Positions 1-7,225 of a DNA stretch of 13,341 bases are shown one piece after another. The stretch is from an uncultured Eubacteriales bacterium. GTDB lineage: Bacteria > Bacillota > Clostridia > Oscillospirales > Acutalibacteraceae. Position 1 is the stretch's first letter; every line of letters starts with the position of its first letter. The translations under genes were made by a program, and so were the position numbers. The notes under the pieces are model-generated. The model saw nothing but the letters and a program-made list of their open reading frames with translations. It did no database searches and was not told the DNA's origin. The DNA is taken from the NCBI GenBank assembly GCA_934615635.1, contig CAKTTT010000051.1:1-13341 (forward strand), written 5' to 3'.

Positions 1-868
1 CACCGGTTCCGCCGTGGAGTCCGCCGAGGCGAAAAAGGGCGGTTTCCTGCTGCGCACGGCGGCGGAAGCCATCCCCTCCCGGCTGCTGCTGGTTTGCGCG
101 GGAGGCGCGGCGGCCCCCGCCCTGGGGGGCGGCAGCGGCGGCTATGGCCTGCTGTCCGGGTTCGGCCACCGGCGCACCCCCCTGTTTCCCTCCATCGTAC
201 AGGTGAAAACCGATCCCACCTTTGTCCGCGCCCTCAAAGGCGTGCGGCTGGACGGCCGGGTGGCCTTCGAGCTGGACGGCCGCTGTCTGGCAGCGGAAAC
301 GGGAGAACTCCTGTTCACGGAGTACGGCCTTTCCGGTCCCGCGGTGATGCAGATCTCCCGGGTGGTGGGAGATTGGGAGCGGCGGCCCAAGGGCAGGATG
401 GAAGCGGTGCTGGATCTGCTGCCGGACATGGAGGTTTCCCGCCTGCGGGATACGCTGCTCTCCCGGCGGGAGCTGCCCGGCCGCACGCTGGAGGACTATC
501 TCACCGGCTTCGTCCACAAGCGGCTGGGACAGACGGCGCTGCGGGCGGCGGGGCTGAACCTGAACCGGCCCGCGGCCTCCCTCACGCAGGAGGAGATCGG
601 GCGGATCGCCGCCCTGCTCAAGGGGTGGCGGATCCCCGTCATCGGCACCCAGGGCTTCGGCGGCGCCCAGGCGACGGCGGGCGGCGTTTCGGCGGAGGAA
701 TTCCATCCCCGGACGCTGGAATCCCGGCTGGTTCCCGGCCTTTACGCCGCCGGCGAGGTGCTGGATGTGGACGGAGACTGCGGCGGCTTCAATCTGCAGT
801 GGGCCTGGGCATCCGCCCGGGTGGCGGCCCAGGCCGCCGTGAAAAAATGGAGGAGGGAAAAGCCGTGA
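1..868 (+). CDS. HI0933/BaiN-like FAD-dependent oxidoreductase ('aminoacetone oxidase family'), 5'-truncated
   Basis: Reading frame open from base 2 at the window edge to TGA 866-868, about 288 residues. It matches the C-terminal two thirds of the HI0933-like flavoprotein family (usually about 400 aa). The N-terminal FAD-binding Rossmann glycine motif and about 120 residues lie outside the window. Visible family signatures are a Gly/Ala-rich nucleotide-proximal strand (CAGGAAAPALGGGSGGYGLL, nt about 95-155), the FTEYGLSGPAVMQISR segment (nt about 316-363) and the C-terminal FAD-contact motif GEVLDVDGDCGGFNLQWAW (nt about 754-810). The GTG at 14 is internal and not a credible start. The family is a soluble flavoprotein; the names aminoacetone oxidase and BaiN bile-acid reductase are homology labels, so the substrate is unknown. 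The stop overlaps the next gene's GTG start, so the two are co-translated. The family call is secure, the reaction is not. Confidence 0.9.
   Translation, partial: TGSAVESAEAKKGGFLLRTAAEAIPSRLLLVCAGGAAAPALGGGSGGYGLLSGFGHRRTPLFPSIVQVKTDPTFVRALKGVRLDGRVAFELDGRCLAAETGELLFTEYGLSGPAVMQISRVVGDWERRPKGRMEAVLDLLPDMEVSRLRDTLLSRRELPGRTLEDYLTGFVHKRLGQTALRAAGLNLNRPAASLTQEEIGRIAALLKGWRIPVIGTQGFGGAQATAGGVSAEEFHPRTLESRLVPGLYAAGEVLDVDGDCGGFNLQWAWASARVAAQAAVKKWRREKP
851..857 (+). promoter_or_regulatory. Ribosome-binding site that fixes a GTG start at 865
   Basis: AGGAGGG ends 7 nt before GTG 865, an ideal spacing. The in-frame ATG at 847 lies upstream of this Shine-Dalgarno sequence and has none of its own. 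The GTG also overlaps the upstream TGA as GTGA. Confidence 0.8.
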
Positions 869-2463
869 TCCGGCTGCACAATCTGCGCCTTCCGCTGGAG
901 TATACGCAGGACACCTTGAGGGAGGCGGCCGCGCAGGCGCTGCGGCTGCCTCCCTCCCGTATAAAGAGCGCGGTCCTCTGCCGCCGGGCGGTGGATGCCC
1001 GGAAACGGGAGGCGGTGCATTTCGTCGCCTCGGTTGAGGTGACGCTGGACAAGGGGGAGGATGCCGTCCTGCGGCGATGTCCCCAGGCGGAGCGGGCGAC
1101 GACGCCCGGCTACCTTCCGCCGGCTGCGGCCGGCCGACCCGCCCGGCGGCCGGTGGTGATCGGCTGCGGCCCGGCGGGACTGTTCGCCGCCCTCACCCTG
1201 GCCCGGGCCGGGCTGGAGCCGCTTCTGCTGGAGCGGGGCAGGGATGCGGACGCCCGGCAACGGGATGTGGACCGCTTCCGCCTCACCGGAGAGCTGGACC
1301 CGGAATCCAATATCCAGTTCGGGGAGGGAGGCGCCGGCACCTTCTCCGACGGCAAGCTGAACACCGGTATCAAGGATCCCCGCTGCCGGTTCGTGCTGGA
1401 GCAGTTGGCAAGGGCCGGCGCACCGGACTCCATTCTCTGGCAGGCCAAGCCCCATGTGGGCACCGACCGGCTGCGGCTGGCGGTGAAGGGGCTGCGGGAG
1501 GAAATCCAGCGGCTGGGCGGCCGGGTGCTCTTCGGCTGGCGGGTAACCGACCTGCTGACGGAGGGCGGCGCGCTGCGCGGCCTGCGGGTCGCCACGCCGG
1601 AGGGAGAGAGGGAACTGGAGTGCGCCTTCGCCATCCTCGCCATCGGGCACAGCGCCCGGGACACGCTGGAAATGCTCTGCCGCCGCGGGCTGCGGATGGA
1701 GCAGAAGCCCTTTGCCGTGGGGGTGCGGATAGAGCATCCCCGGCGGATGATCGACGAGGCCCGCTACGGGCGCTTCGCCGGGCATCCCGCCCTGGGCGCG
1801 GCGGACTACAAGCTTTCCTGCCGCCCGGCGGGCGGACGGGGCGTTTATACCTTCTGTATGTGCCCCGGCGGCGTGGTGGTTCCCGCCGCCTCGGAACCGG
1901 GAGGCGTGGTGGTCAACGGCATGAGCGAATACGCCCGGGACGCGGCCAATTCCAACAGCGCCCTGCTGGTCGGCGTGGGACCGGAGGATTACGGCGATCC
2001 CCATCCCCTGGCGGGTGTGGCCTTTCAGCGGCGGCTGGAGCAGGCGGCCTTCCGGCTGGGCGGCGGAGGCTACCGCGCCCCGGCGCAGCTGGCGGGAGAT
2101 TTCCTCCGGGGGCGGGCTTCCTCCGCTTTGGGGGAAGTGGAGCCCTCCTACCGGCCGGGGACGACGCTCTGCGACCTGCGGGAATGCCTGCCCGGCTTCG
2201 TGGCGGACTCCCTGCGGGCGGCGCTTCCCGCTCTGGGACGGCAGCTCCCCGGCTTCGACCGGTATGATGCGGTGCTCACCGGGGTGGAATCCCGCAGTTC
2301 CTCCCCTGTCCGCCTGCTGCGGGGGGCGGACGGCTGTTCCTCCCTCCCCGGCCTTTATCCCTGCGGGGAGGGCGCGGGCTACGCGGGCGGCATTGTGTCC
2401 GCGGCGGTGGACGGCATCCGCTGCGCCGAGTGGGCCATCGCCGGCCTGTTTCCCGGGAAATAA
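865..2463 (+). CDS. FAD-dependent dehydrogenase (COG2509-type NAD(FAD)-utilising protein)
   Basis: 532 aa from GTG 865. The first about 80 residues (IRLHNLRLPLEYTQDTLREA...) form the small N-terminal domain typical of COG2509 proteins. A Rossmann dinucleotide-binding motif, VVIGCGPAGLFAALTLARAG, starts near residue 97 (GCGPAG 100-105). The family hallmark GEGGAGTFSDGKLNT lies at 153-167, and the C-terminal flavin-contact segment GEGAGYAGGIVSAAVDG at about 501-517. The protein is full length for the family and should be a soluble flavoprotein oxidoreductase. No member has an established substrate that I can name, so the reaction stays open. It overlaps the upstream flavoprotein gene by 4 nt, so it is probably translated by reinitiation and dosed with it. 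The gene ends at TAA 2461-2463, and no clear U-tracted terminator follows within the next 100 bp. Confidence 0.9.
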   Translation: MIRLHNLRLPLEYTQDTLREAAAQALRLPPSRIKSAVLCRRAVDARKREAVHFVASVEVTLDKGEDAVLRRCPQAERATTPGYLPPAAAGRPARRPVVIGCGPAGLFAALTLARAGLEPLLLERGRDADARQRDVDRFRLTGELDPESNIQFGEGGAGTFSDGKLNTGIKDPRCRFVLEQLARAGAPDSILWQAKPHVGTDRLRLAVKGLREEIQRLGGRVLFGWRVTDLLTEGGALRGLRVATPEGERELECAFAILAIGHSARDTLEMLCRRGLRMEQKPFAVGVRIEHPRRMIDEARYGRFAGHPALGAADYKLSCRPAGGRGVYTFCMCPGGVVVPAASEPGGVVVNGMSEYARDAANSNSALLVGVGPEDYGDPHPLAGVAFQRRLEQAAFRLGGGGYRAPAQLAGDFLRGRASSALGEVEPSYRPGTTLCDLRECLPGFVADSLRAALPALGRQLPGFDRYDAVLTGVESRSSSPVRLLRGADGCSSLPGLYPCGEGAGYAGGIVSAAVDGIRCAEWAIAGLFPGK

Positions 2464-2920
2464 GCCGGAAGGGCGGCGGATGACCCCGGGGACCGGCTTC
2501 TCCTGCGCGTTCCCCCGTTGTGGCCCGCGCCGGAAGATGACCCCTCTTTTTCCAAAGGCCGGAGCCCCCGCCATGGGCCGTAGGATTCCCGACAGGGCAC
2601 CGCGCCCGTCCTCGCCGCGACGAGGATGCAGACGGACGACCAAGAGGGGCTTTCCCCCTGCCTCATCCCCTGCTTTATGGTTGCCTTCCCTATCCGGAAG
2701 GTTCCCCCCTTGTGTCACTCCTTTCCCTCGCCACCCGGTCATAACTACCGGTTACGCCGGGGGATTGACCAGGATCTAAAAGGGCCCGATGCCGGCAAGC
2801 GTCTCCAAACGCACGGAAATATATGGCGCCCGCGGCGTTTGTACCGCGGCCCGTAAACAGGCGTTCCCCCTTCCAGCGGAGGTTTTCTATCCCCGAAAGC
2901 CCCCTGTCGGCGGCTCATTC
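2464..2920. other. Gene-free spacer between convergent units
   Basis: About 460 bp with no reading frame that has a family match and a ribosome-binding site. Frames here are extensions or shadows of the flanking genes. A CCGCGG ... CCGCGG inverted repeat with an 8-nt spacer lies near 2829-2850. It has no T-run, so I do not call it a terminator. Nothing else was recognised. Confidence 0.5.
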
Positions 2921-2980
2921 CGCTCCCTGCTGGAAGCGAAAGCCGGCCGGGCGCCTCCACCGGCTCTGCCGGCGGCTTCC
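2921..2980 (+). repeat. Dispersed 60-bp intergenic repeat, copy A
   Basis: Aligned without gaps to 9112-9171, 48 of 60 bases are identical. Identity is highest in the left 20 bases (18/20) and right 20 bases (18/20). The right part contains CCGGCTCTGCCGG, itself a small hairpin (CCGGC-TCT-GCCGG). Both copies sit immediately next to an intrinsic terminator in the same orientation, on the far side of a minus-strand operon's end. Translations of the two copies resemble each other in two plus frames (for example SLLEAK against SMLEEK), but both frames run through the terminator, so I do not call a gene. Confidence 0.7.
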
Positions 2981-2987
2981 TCAGCAG

Positions 2988-3031
2988 AAAAGCGGCGGCT
3001 CCCGGATCAAACCGGAGGCCGCCGCTTTTTT
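2988..3031. terminator. Bidirectional intrinsic terminator of the nucleoside operon
   Basis: A 12-bp stem pairs 2988-2999 (AAAAGCGGCGGC) with 3018-3029, with an inner CCGG/CCGG pairing around an ATCAAA loop and two mismatches between. On the plus strand the stem runs into TTTTTT; on the minus strand it runs into TTTTCTG. It begins 15 bp past the stop of the minus-strand carrier gene and could also stop read-through from the plus-strand flavoprotein genes. Confidence 0.85.
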
Positions 3032-3045
3032 GACAAAACGAGATG

Positions 3046-4476
3046 CTATGCTCCCATGGGCAGGAACACGATCATGGAAAGAACGAACATGAACACCACG
3101 CCCGCAATCATGGGGAGAGAGGTGCGCTTGACCACCTCGATGGGGCTCCTTTTTACCGACCCGGCCACGATCATGACCACGGCGGACACCGGGGAGACCG
3201 CCCGGAGCAGGTTGCCCGCCAGCCCCATAGGGATGCTCACCGCCAGGACATTGATCCCCGCGGCCGCCGCCAGCGGCACCATCAGGGGCACCATGGCAAA
3301 GAAAAGGGCGGTGCCGCTGCCGCTGAGCAGCACGATCAGCGCGGTGAGTCCCACCAGGATCAGCGGAAGGACGAAGCCCATGCCGCCGCCCTGAATGCCG
3401 GTCATGGCGTTCTGCAGCGCGTCGATAAGACCGATGGATTTCAGTCCCGTCACAAACACCGAGGCCGCCACCAGCAGAGCCACAATGGGCATGGCGCCTC
3501 CCATCCCCTTGAAGAAGGTTTCGGTGCCGTCCAGCGCCGCCTTCACCTGCCGCCGGCGGATAATCTCACAAACCAGCGCCACCACAAAGGAGAAGAGGGT
3601 CGCCACCTCCACGCTTATGCTGACCTTCAGATCCGGCGCAAAGGACTGGATGGCGAACACCACGATCAGCAGCAAAATGGGCAGCAGGGGCAGAATGGCG
3701 TAAACCGTCTTGAACAGGGGGCCGCCCTGGATGGCCTCGATATCCTTCACGCCCTCTAATTCCCCGCCCCTGTCGGCTCCCAGCTTTTTATCCATATGCT
3801 TCTGCCAAAAGTAATGGGCCAGCGCCATGACGAGAAGGGTGGGGATGGAAACGATGGCGTGATAGCGGAAAACATAATCCGTGGGGGTCAGCCCCGCGAA
3901 TTGGGTTGTTGTCGCCAGCTCCTCCGCAATCGCCACGTTGTCGCTGCCCAGGGGGGTGGGCATCACCGTGGCGGTGGTGGCGATGATGCCGGCGGCGGTG
4001 AGGCTGCTCATGCCGGATTTCACCATCACCGGGAACAGGGTGGCAAGAAGGATGATGGCCAGGTTGGAGGCGCTGGGAATCACCAGAGAGAGCAGATTGC
4101 CCAGCAGGAAAACCACCGGCACCAGAATATAGACCGACTTGATGTGTCCGATGGGCTTGGTGAGGACGCTGACGGTCACATCGTTGGCGCCGATGGCGCT
4201 CATATAGGCGGAATAGCCGCCCAGAATCAGAATGATGAAGCCGGCGGAGCTCAAGGTGCTCTTGAACTGGTCGGCGATGGCCTTCAGGGGATCCAGCCAG
4301 GGCGCGCCGGTGCCGGTAAAGTCGCCGGAGATCCCCTTCCCCATCAGCATGGCGATGAACATCAGCGCCACGCCCATCAGGAACAGGGTGATCTTGATAT
4401 CCATTTTTTTAATGAGCATGAACACCACCACGGCGACGGCGATGATGGCGGCGCCATACATAATGATATCGGACAT
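3046..4476 (-). CDS. DcuC-family inner-membrane carrier, probable nucleoside importer by context
   Basis: 476 aa, very hydrophobic, with about a dozen predicted membrane segments along its whole length. It resembles the DcuC family (anaerobic C4-dicarboxylate carriers, about 460 aa) in PSASNLAIILLATLFP (about 134-149), the TPLGSDN stretch (about 174-180) and the C-terminal AVSPVSAVVMIVAGSVKRSP (from about 426) leading to EVVKRTSLP. DcuC itself exchanges fumarate, succinate and similar acids. Here the gene is last in an operon with a nucleoside hydrolase and a ribokinase, so a nucleoside or ribose-containing substrate is a better guess than a dicarboxylate. That is inference from neighbours only. 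ATG 4476 has TAAAGGAGG 7 nt upstream. A strong terminator follows the stop. Confidence 0.85.
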   Translation of the reverse strand: MSDIIMYGAAIIAVAVVVFMLIKKMDIKITLFLMGVALMFIAMLMGKGISGDFTGTGAPWLDPLKAIADQFKSTLSSAGFIILILGGYSAYMSAIGANDVTVSVLTKPIGHIKSVYILVPVVFLLGNLLSLVIPSASNLAIILLATLFPVMVKSGMSSLTAAGIIATTATVMPTPLGSDNVAIAEELATTTQFAGLTPTDYVFRYHAIVSIPTLLVMALAHYFWQKHMDKKLGADRGGELEGVKDIEAIQGGPLFKTVYAILPLLPILLLIVVFAIQSFAPDLKVSISVEVATLFSFVVALVCEIIRRRQVKAALDGTETFFKGMGGAMPIVALLVAASVFVTGLKSIGLIDALQNAMTGIQGGGMGFVLPLILVGLTALIVLLSGSGTALFFAMVPLMVPLAAAAGINVLAVSIPMGLAGNLLRAVSPVSAVVMIVAGSVKRSPIEVVKRTSLPMIAGVVFMFVLSMIVFLPMGA

Positions 4477-4523
4477 GTGATTGCCTCCTTTATTCTATCA
4501 GTGCAGGGAAAAGGACCCGGATT

Positions 4524-5444
4524 TCAGATGCAGCGGCCGATGCTTTCCAGGAACCAGGCGCGGAACATTTCCTGATCGATGTCCATGCAGACCTTGGCGT
4601 TGGCGGGCTTGCCCAGGTATCCCTTGAGGTCCACCAGGGTGCAGCCCTTGGTCATGCTGCCCTCCAGTTCCACATCCACAAAGGTTTCCTCCATTCGGTA
4701 CATCTCCGGTTTGAGCAGGTAGGCAACGGCGCAGCTATCGTACATCTTCAGCCCGGTTTTCATGCTGCCGCCCCGGTACTTCTGGAACAGGCAGTAGGCC
4801 ATGCGCCCCACCTCGCCCAACTGAGGCAGCTTGGCGCTGTCCTCAGGCAGCACCAGGGCCTTCCAGCCCACGTCCAACCCAGCCATGACCAGGGGCAGGC
4901 CGCAGTCAAACACGATTTTGGCCGCCTCCGGATCGGTGGCCACGTTGAATTCGGACATCACGCCCTTGTTCCCCCTGCCGGCGGAGCCGCCCATCAGCAC
5001 GATTTCCCGGATATTCCCCTTGACCTCGGGATAGAGCTTGAGCAGCAGGGCGATGTTGGTGAGGGGGGCGATAGGCACCAGCGTGACCGGCTCCCGGCTT
5101 TCCATAATCACCCGCCGCATGGCGTCCACCGCGTGTTCCGGCAGCAGCAGATGGTCGTCCGGCTCTTCAAAATCGAACCCCTCCATCCCGCTTTTTCCGT
5201 GGACGTTGCTGGCATCCAACAGGGGCAGGATCAGCGGCTCGGCCGCCCCCCGGGCCACCGGTACCTCTTTTTTAAAAAATTTCAGGATTCGCAGGGTGTT
5301 GTAGGTCACCTTGTCCAGGGAGACGTTGCCCGCCACGGTGGTGATGAGACGTACGTCCAGCTCCTCGCTGAACAGGGCGATGGCGATGGCCACCGCATCG
5401 TCGATGCCGGGGTCGGTGTCGATGATGATGGGGCGTCGGTTCAT
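4524..5444 (-). CDS. Inosine/uridine-preferring nucleoside hydrolase family protein
   Basis: 306 aa, normal length for ribonucleoside hydrolases (RihA/B/C, IU-NH). These cytoplasmic Ca2+ enzymes split nucleosides into base and ribose. The N-terminal Ca2+ and catalytic motif is intact: DTDPGIDDA at 9-17. The VHGKSG segment supplies His82, MGG lies near 152-154, and FNVATDPEA follows at about 166-174. In the C-terminal metal motif, where many members have His-Asp (HDP), this protein has Tyr235-Asp236 (MYDSCAVAYLL). The Ca2+ ligand Asp is kept but the neighbouring His is replaced, so base preference may differ from classical IU-NH. ATG 5444 follows GGAAAGGA at a slightly long spacing (about 12 nt); no better in-frame start exists. 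The gene starts 20 bp after the ribokinase stop, and the pairing makes ribose the shared intermediate. Confidence 0.92.
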   Translation of the reverse strand: MNRRPIIIDTDPGIDDAVAIAIALFSEELDVRLITTVAGNVSLDKVTYNTLRILKFFKKEVPVARGAAEPLILPLLDASNVHGKSGMEGFDFEEPDDHLLLPEHAVDAMRRVIMESREPVTLVPIAPLTNIALLLKLYPEVKGNIREIVLMGGSAGRGNKGVMSEFNVATDPEAAKIVFDCGLPLVMAGLDVGWKALVLPEDSAKLPQLGEVGRMAYCLFQKYRGGSMKTGLKMYDSCAVAYLLKPEMYRMEETFVDVELEGSMTKGCTLVDLKGYLGKPANAKVCMDIDQEMFRAWFLESIGRCI

Positions 5445-5464
5445 GTGCGCATCAGATCCTTTCC

Positions 5465-6403
5465 TTATTGATTCTCTCTGCTTCCCTTTTCCTCACGGAA
5501 ATAGGCTTCCACCTCGTCCAGGGTGGGGATGGACTGCTGGGCGCCCTGCCGGGTGATGGTCAGGGCGGCGGTTTTGGTCGCCAGACGCATCCCCTGCTCC
5601 AGGTTTTCTCCCCGGACCAGAGAACTGGCCATCGCTCCGATATAGGCGTCCCCGGCGGCGGTGGTGTCCACGTTGGGGACCGAATAGCTCTCCACCCGGA
5701 TCAGCTCGCCGCCCATCCGGCAGACGCTGCCCGCCGCCCCCAGGGTGATGATGGCTCCCCCCGCCCCCAGCGCCTTGAAGCGGCCCAGCGCGGTCTGGCA
5801 GCTCTCCCGGTCGGTGGGATAGATGCCGGTGAGAAAGGCGCATTCCGTCTGGTTGACCACAAGCAGGTCGATGTCGGGATAGGTTTCCGGCGGGATGGCC
5901 TTGGCCGGGGCGGGATTGAAGATGGTGAACAGCCCCCGGCGCTTGGCGGCGGCCAGGGCGTCCGTCACCGCCAGCGCGCTGCACTCATACTGGGTGACGA
6001 ACACGTCCAGCGGGCCGCCCAGGCTCTCCAGCGCCGCCTCCACCTCCGCCCCGGTGATTTCATGGTTGGCGCCCCTGCTCAGGATGATCCGATTGTCTCC
6101 CCCGCTGCGGGTGATGACGGCCACGCCGGTGCCGCCGCGGGCGCTTTTATCCACATAGCGGCAGTCCACGCCGGCGCCGGTCAGGGCCCTTAGGATCTCT
6201 TCCCCGAAAAAATCCTCCCCCACCCGGGCGATCATATACGTGGGCGCGCCCATTTTGGCGGCGGCCGCGGCCTGGTTGCCCCCCTTGCCGCCGGGATTGG
6301 TGAAAAATCCATGTCCCTCCACCGTCTGCCCCGCCTGGGGCAGTTGGTCGCATTCGATGGTGAGATCCATATTCAGGCTGCCGAATACGATGACTTTTTT
6401 CAT
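5465..6403 (-). CDS. rbsK: Ribokinase (PfkB family)
   Basis: 312 aa, typical for RbsK, which phosphorylates D-ribose to ribose 5-phosphate with ATP in the cytoplasm. The PfkB N-terminal sugar-binding motif GGKGGNQA is at 38-45. The C-terminal signature DTTAAGDAYIGA starts at 246, with Asp252 as the expected catalytic base. NPAPAKAIP and the VVNQTECAFLTG stretch also match ribokinases closely. ATG 6403 has AGAGGA about 7 nt upstream. The gene lies 32 bp after the acetyltransferase gene and 20 bp before the nucleoside hydrolase gene. Its probable job is to use ribose freed by that hydrolase. A related PfkB kinase with another sugar or nucleoside substrate is possible, but the motifs favour ribose. 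Confidence 0.92.
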   Translation of the reverse strand: MKKVIVFGSLNMDLTIECDQLPQAGQTVEGHGFFTNPGGKGGNQAAAAAKMGAPTYMIARVGEDFFGEEILRALTGAGVDCRYVDKSARGGTGVAVITRSGGDNRIILSRGANHEITGAEVEAALESLGGPLDVFVTQYECSALAVTDALAAAKRRGLFTIFNPAPAKAIPPETYPDIDLLVVNQTECAFLTGIYPTDRESCQTALGRFKALGAGGAIITLGAAGSVCRMGGELIRVESYSVPNVDTTAAGDAYIGAMASSLVRGENLEQGMRLATKTAALTITRQGAQQSIPTLDEVEAYFREEKGSRENQ

Positions 6404-6435
6404 TTGGCTTCCTCTTTCTTCGCTTGCTCCCGGCG

Positions 6436-6906
6436 TCAGACCCAGCGCGGCGCGGGGGCACAGGCGGGTCCCGCCTCAGGCGCCGCGCTCCCGGGTGAGA
6501 CGAATTTCACCATGCCGTGTCCCAGACCGGGGGCGGGGCGGCGGATAAACCCGAATTCCTCATAAAACCCCTCAGTACCCGGAGTGGCCATGAGGCCGAC
6601 ATAGGCGTTTTCGCAGGCGCGCGCCTCTATATGGCGCAGGAGGGCCTCCATCAGCATACGGCCGATCCCCTGCCCCCGGCAGGCGGGATCCACCGCCACA
6701 TCCTTGATGAAAAACACGATGCGGCCGTCCCCCACAACCCGGGCGATGCCCACCGTCTGTCCTTCCCGGCGGGCCTCCACGGTGTACAGAGTCTTTTCCA
6801 GCGCGGCCTCCACATCCTCCCGGGGATAGGGCTGAAACCCCACCTTTTCCCGCATCCGGCAAAAAACCGCCGGAGTAAGCTGCTGCTCCACAATCTGCAA
6901 ACGCAT
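6436..6906 (-). CDS. GNAT-family N-acetyltransferase
   Basis: 156 aa from ATG 6906. A GTG at 6909 is also in frame, but AGGAGG would then be only 2 nt away; with ATG the spacing is 5 nt. The core beta4-alpha3 acetyl-CoA site is clear: VAVDPACRGQGIGRMLMEAL from about 70, with the pyrophosphate loop CRGQGIG at 76-82. GTEGFYEEFGF further on is the usual C-terminal GNAT motif. It would transfer acetyl from acetyl-CoA to an amine; the substrate cannot be told from sequence. The last about 18 residues are Ala/Pro-rich and probably disordered. It is the first gene of the nucleoside unit, 32 bp before the ribokinase gene. Its link to nucleoside use is unexplained and may be only co-transcription. Confidence 0.9.
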   Translation of the reverse strand: MRLQIVEQQLTPAVFCRMREKVGFQPYPREDVEAALEKTLYTVEARREGQTVGIARVVGDGRIVFFIKDVAVDPACRGQGIGRMLMEALLRHIEARACENAYVGLMATPGTEGFYEEFGFIRRPAPGLGHGMVKFVSPGSAAPEAGPACAPAPRWV

Positions 6907-7109
6907 CACCGCCTCCTATGGATTCTGTGGAAACAAGGCGGACACTCTTTCCCCTACCCGCCTATCGAGCCGCCCGCGCCCTCTTTCCGGCCGTATTGCC
7001 GAAAGGGTAAATCCATAGGATCATGGCCCTGTACCAAAACGGACGCGTATGCGGCAAAAGGCTTCCGCTGAAAACACACCTTCATTTTGCGCTTTTCGAA
7101 GAAATTTAT

Positions 7110-7142
7110 ACCGTTTGCGGGATAAAAAAGGCCCAAAACGGT
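7110..7142. promoter_or_regulatory. Dyad symmetry overlapping the methyltransferase -35 region (possible operator)
   Basis: The arms ACCGTTT (7110-7116) and AAACGGT (7136-7142) are perfect inverted repeats. A nested GGG/CCC pair lies inside (7119-7121 and 7132-7134). The right arm touches the first base of the -35 hexamer, a usual place for a repressor or activator site. It could also be a chance hairpin. Confidence 0.35.
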
Positions 7143-7170
7143 TGAAAAGCGAAAGGTTGGAGGGTATGAT
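7142..7170 (+). promoter_or_regulatory. Sigma-A-type promoter of the methyltransferase gene
   Basis: TTGAAA (7142-7147), a 17-bp spacer, then TATGAT (7165-7170): near-consensus hexamers at the best spacing. The transcript would start near 7177, leaving a leader of about 50 nt before the ATG at 7226. Confidence 0.75.
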
Positions 7171-7225
7171 GAAAAAAACAGGGGCACGATCCCACCGGCG
7201 ACGGTGCATGAAAGGAGATAGGAAG

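Larger units (their letters stand above)
6907..7225. other. Divergent intergenic region between the nucleoside operon and the methyltransferase gene
   Basis: About 320 bp that must hold the promoters of both divergent units. The plus-strand promoter is clear (7142-7170). For the minus strand I see only a weak candidate: TATAAA at 7112-7107 with no good -35 element. I did not recognise a purine riboswitch or any other known leader RNA. Confidence 0.5.

Noticed and set aside
94..864. Upstream extension of the second flavoprotein frame
   Set aside because: This part is a GC-rich shadow of the first flavoprotein gene. The family N-terminus and the ribosome-binding site place the start at 865.
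742..2742. Long (666-codon) minus-strand frame opposite the flavoprotein genes
   Set aside because: It is antisense to two well-recognised genes, has low-complexity Gly/Arg/Pro composition and no family match.
3043..4575. Plus-strand frames rich in His, Gln and Gly opposite the carrier gene
   Set aside because: They are complementary-strand shadows of a clear membrane protein gene.
6910..7140. Purine riboswitch ahead of the nucleoside operon
   Set aside because: I looked for it because of the operon's function, but no conserved purine-riboswitch core or convincing three-way junction was seen.
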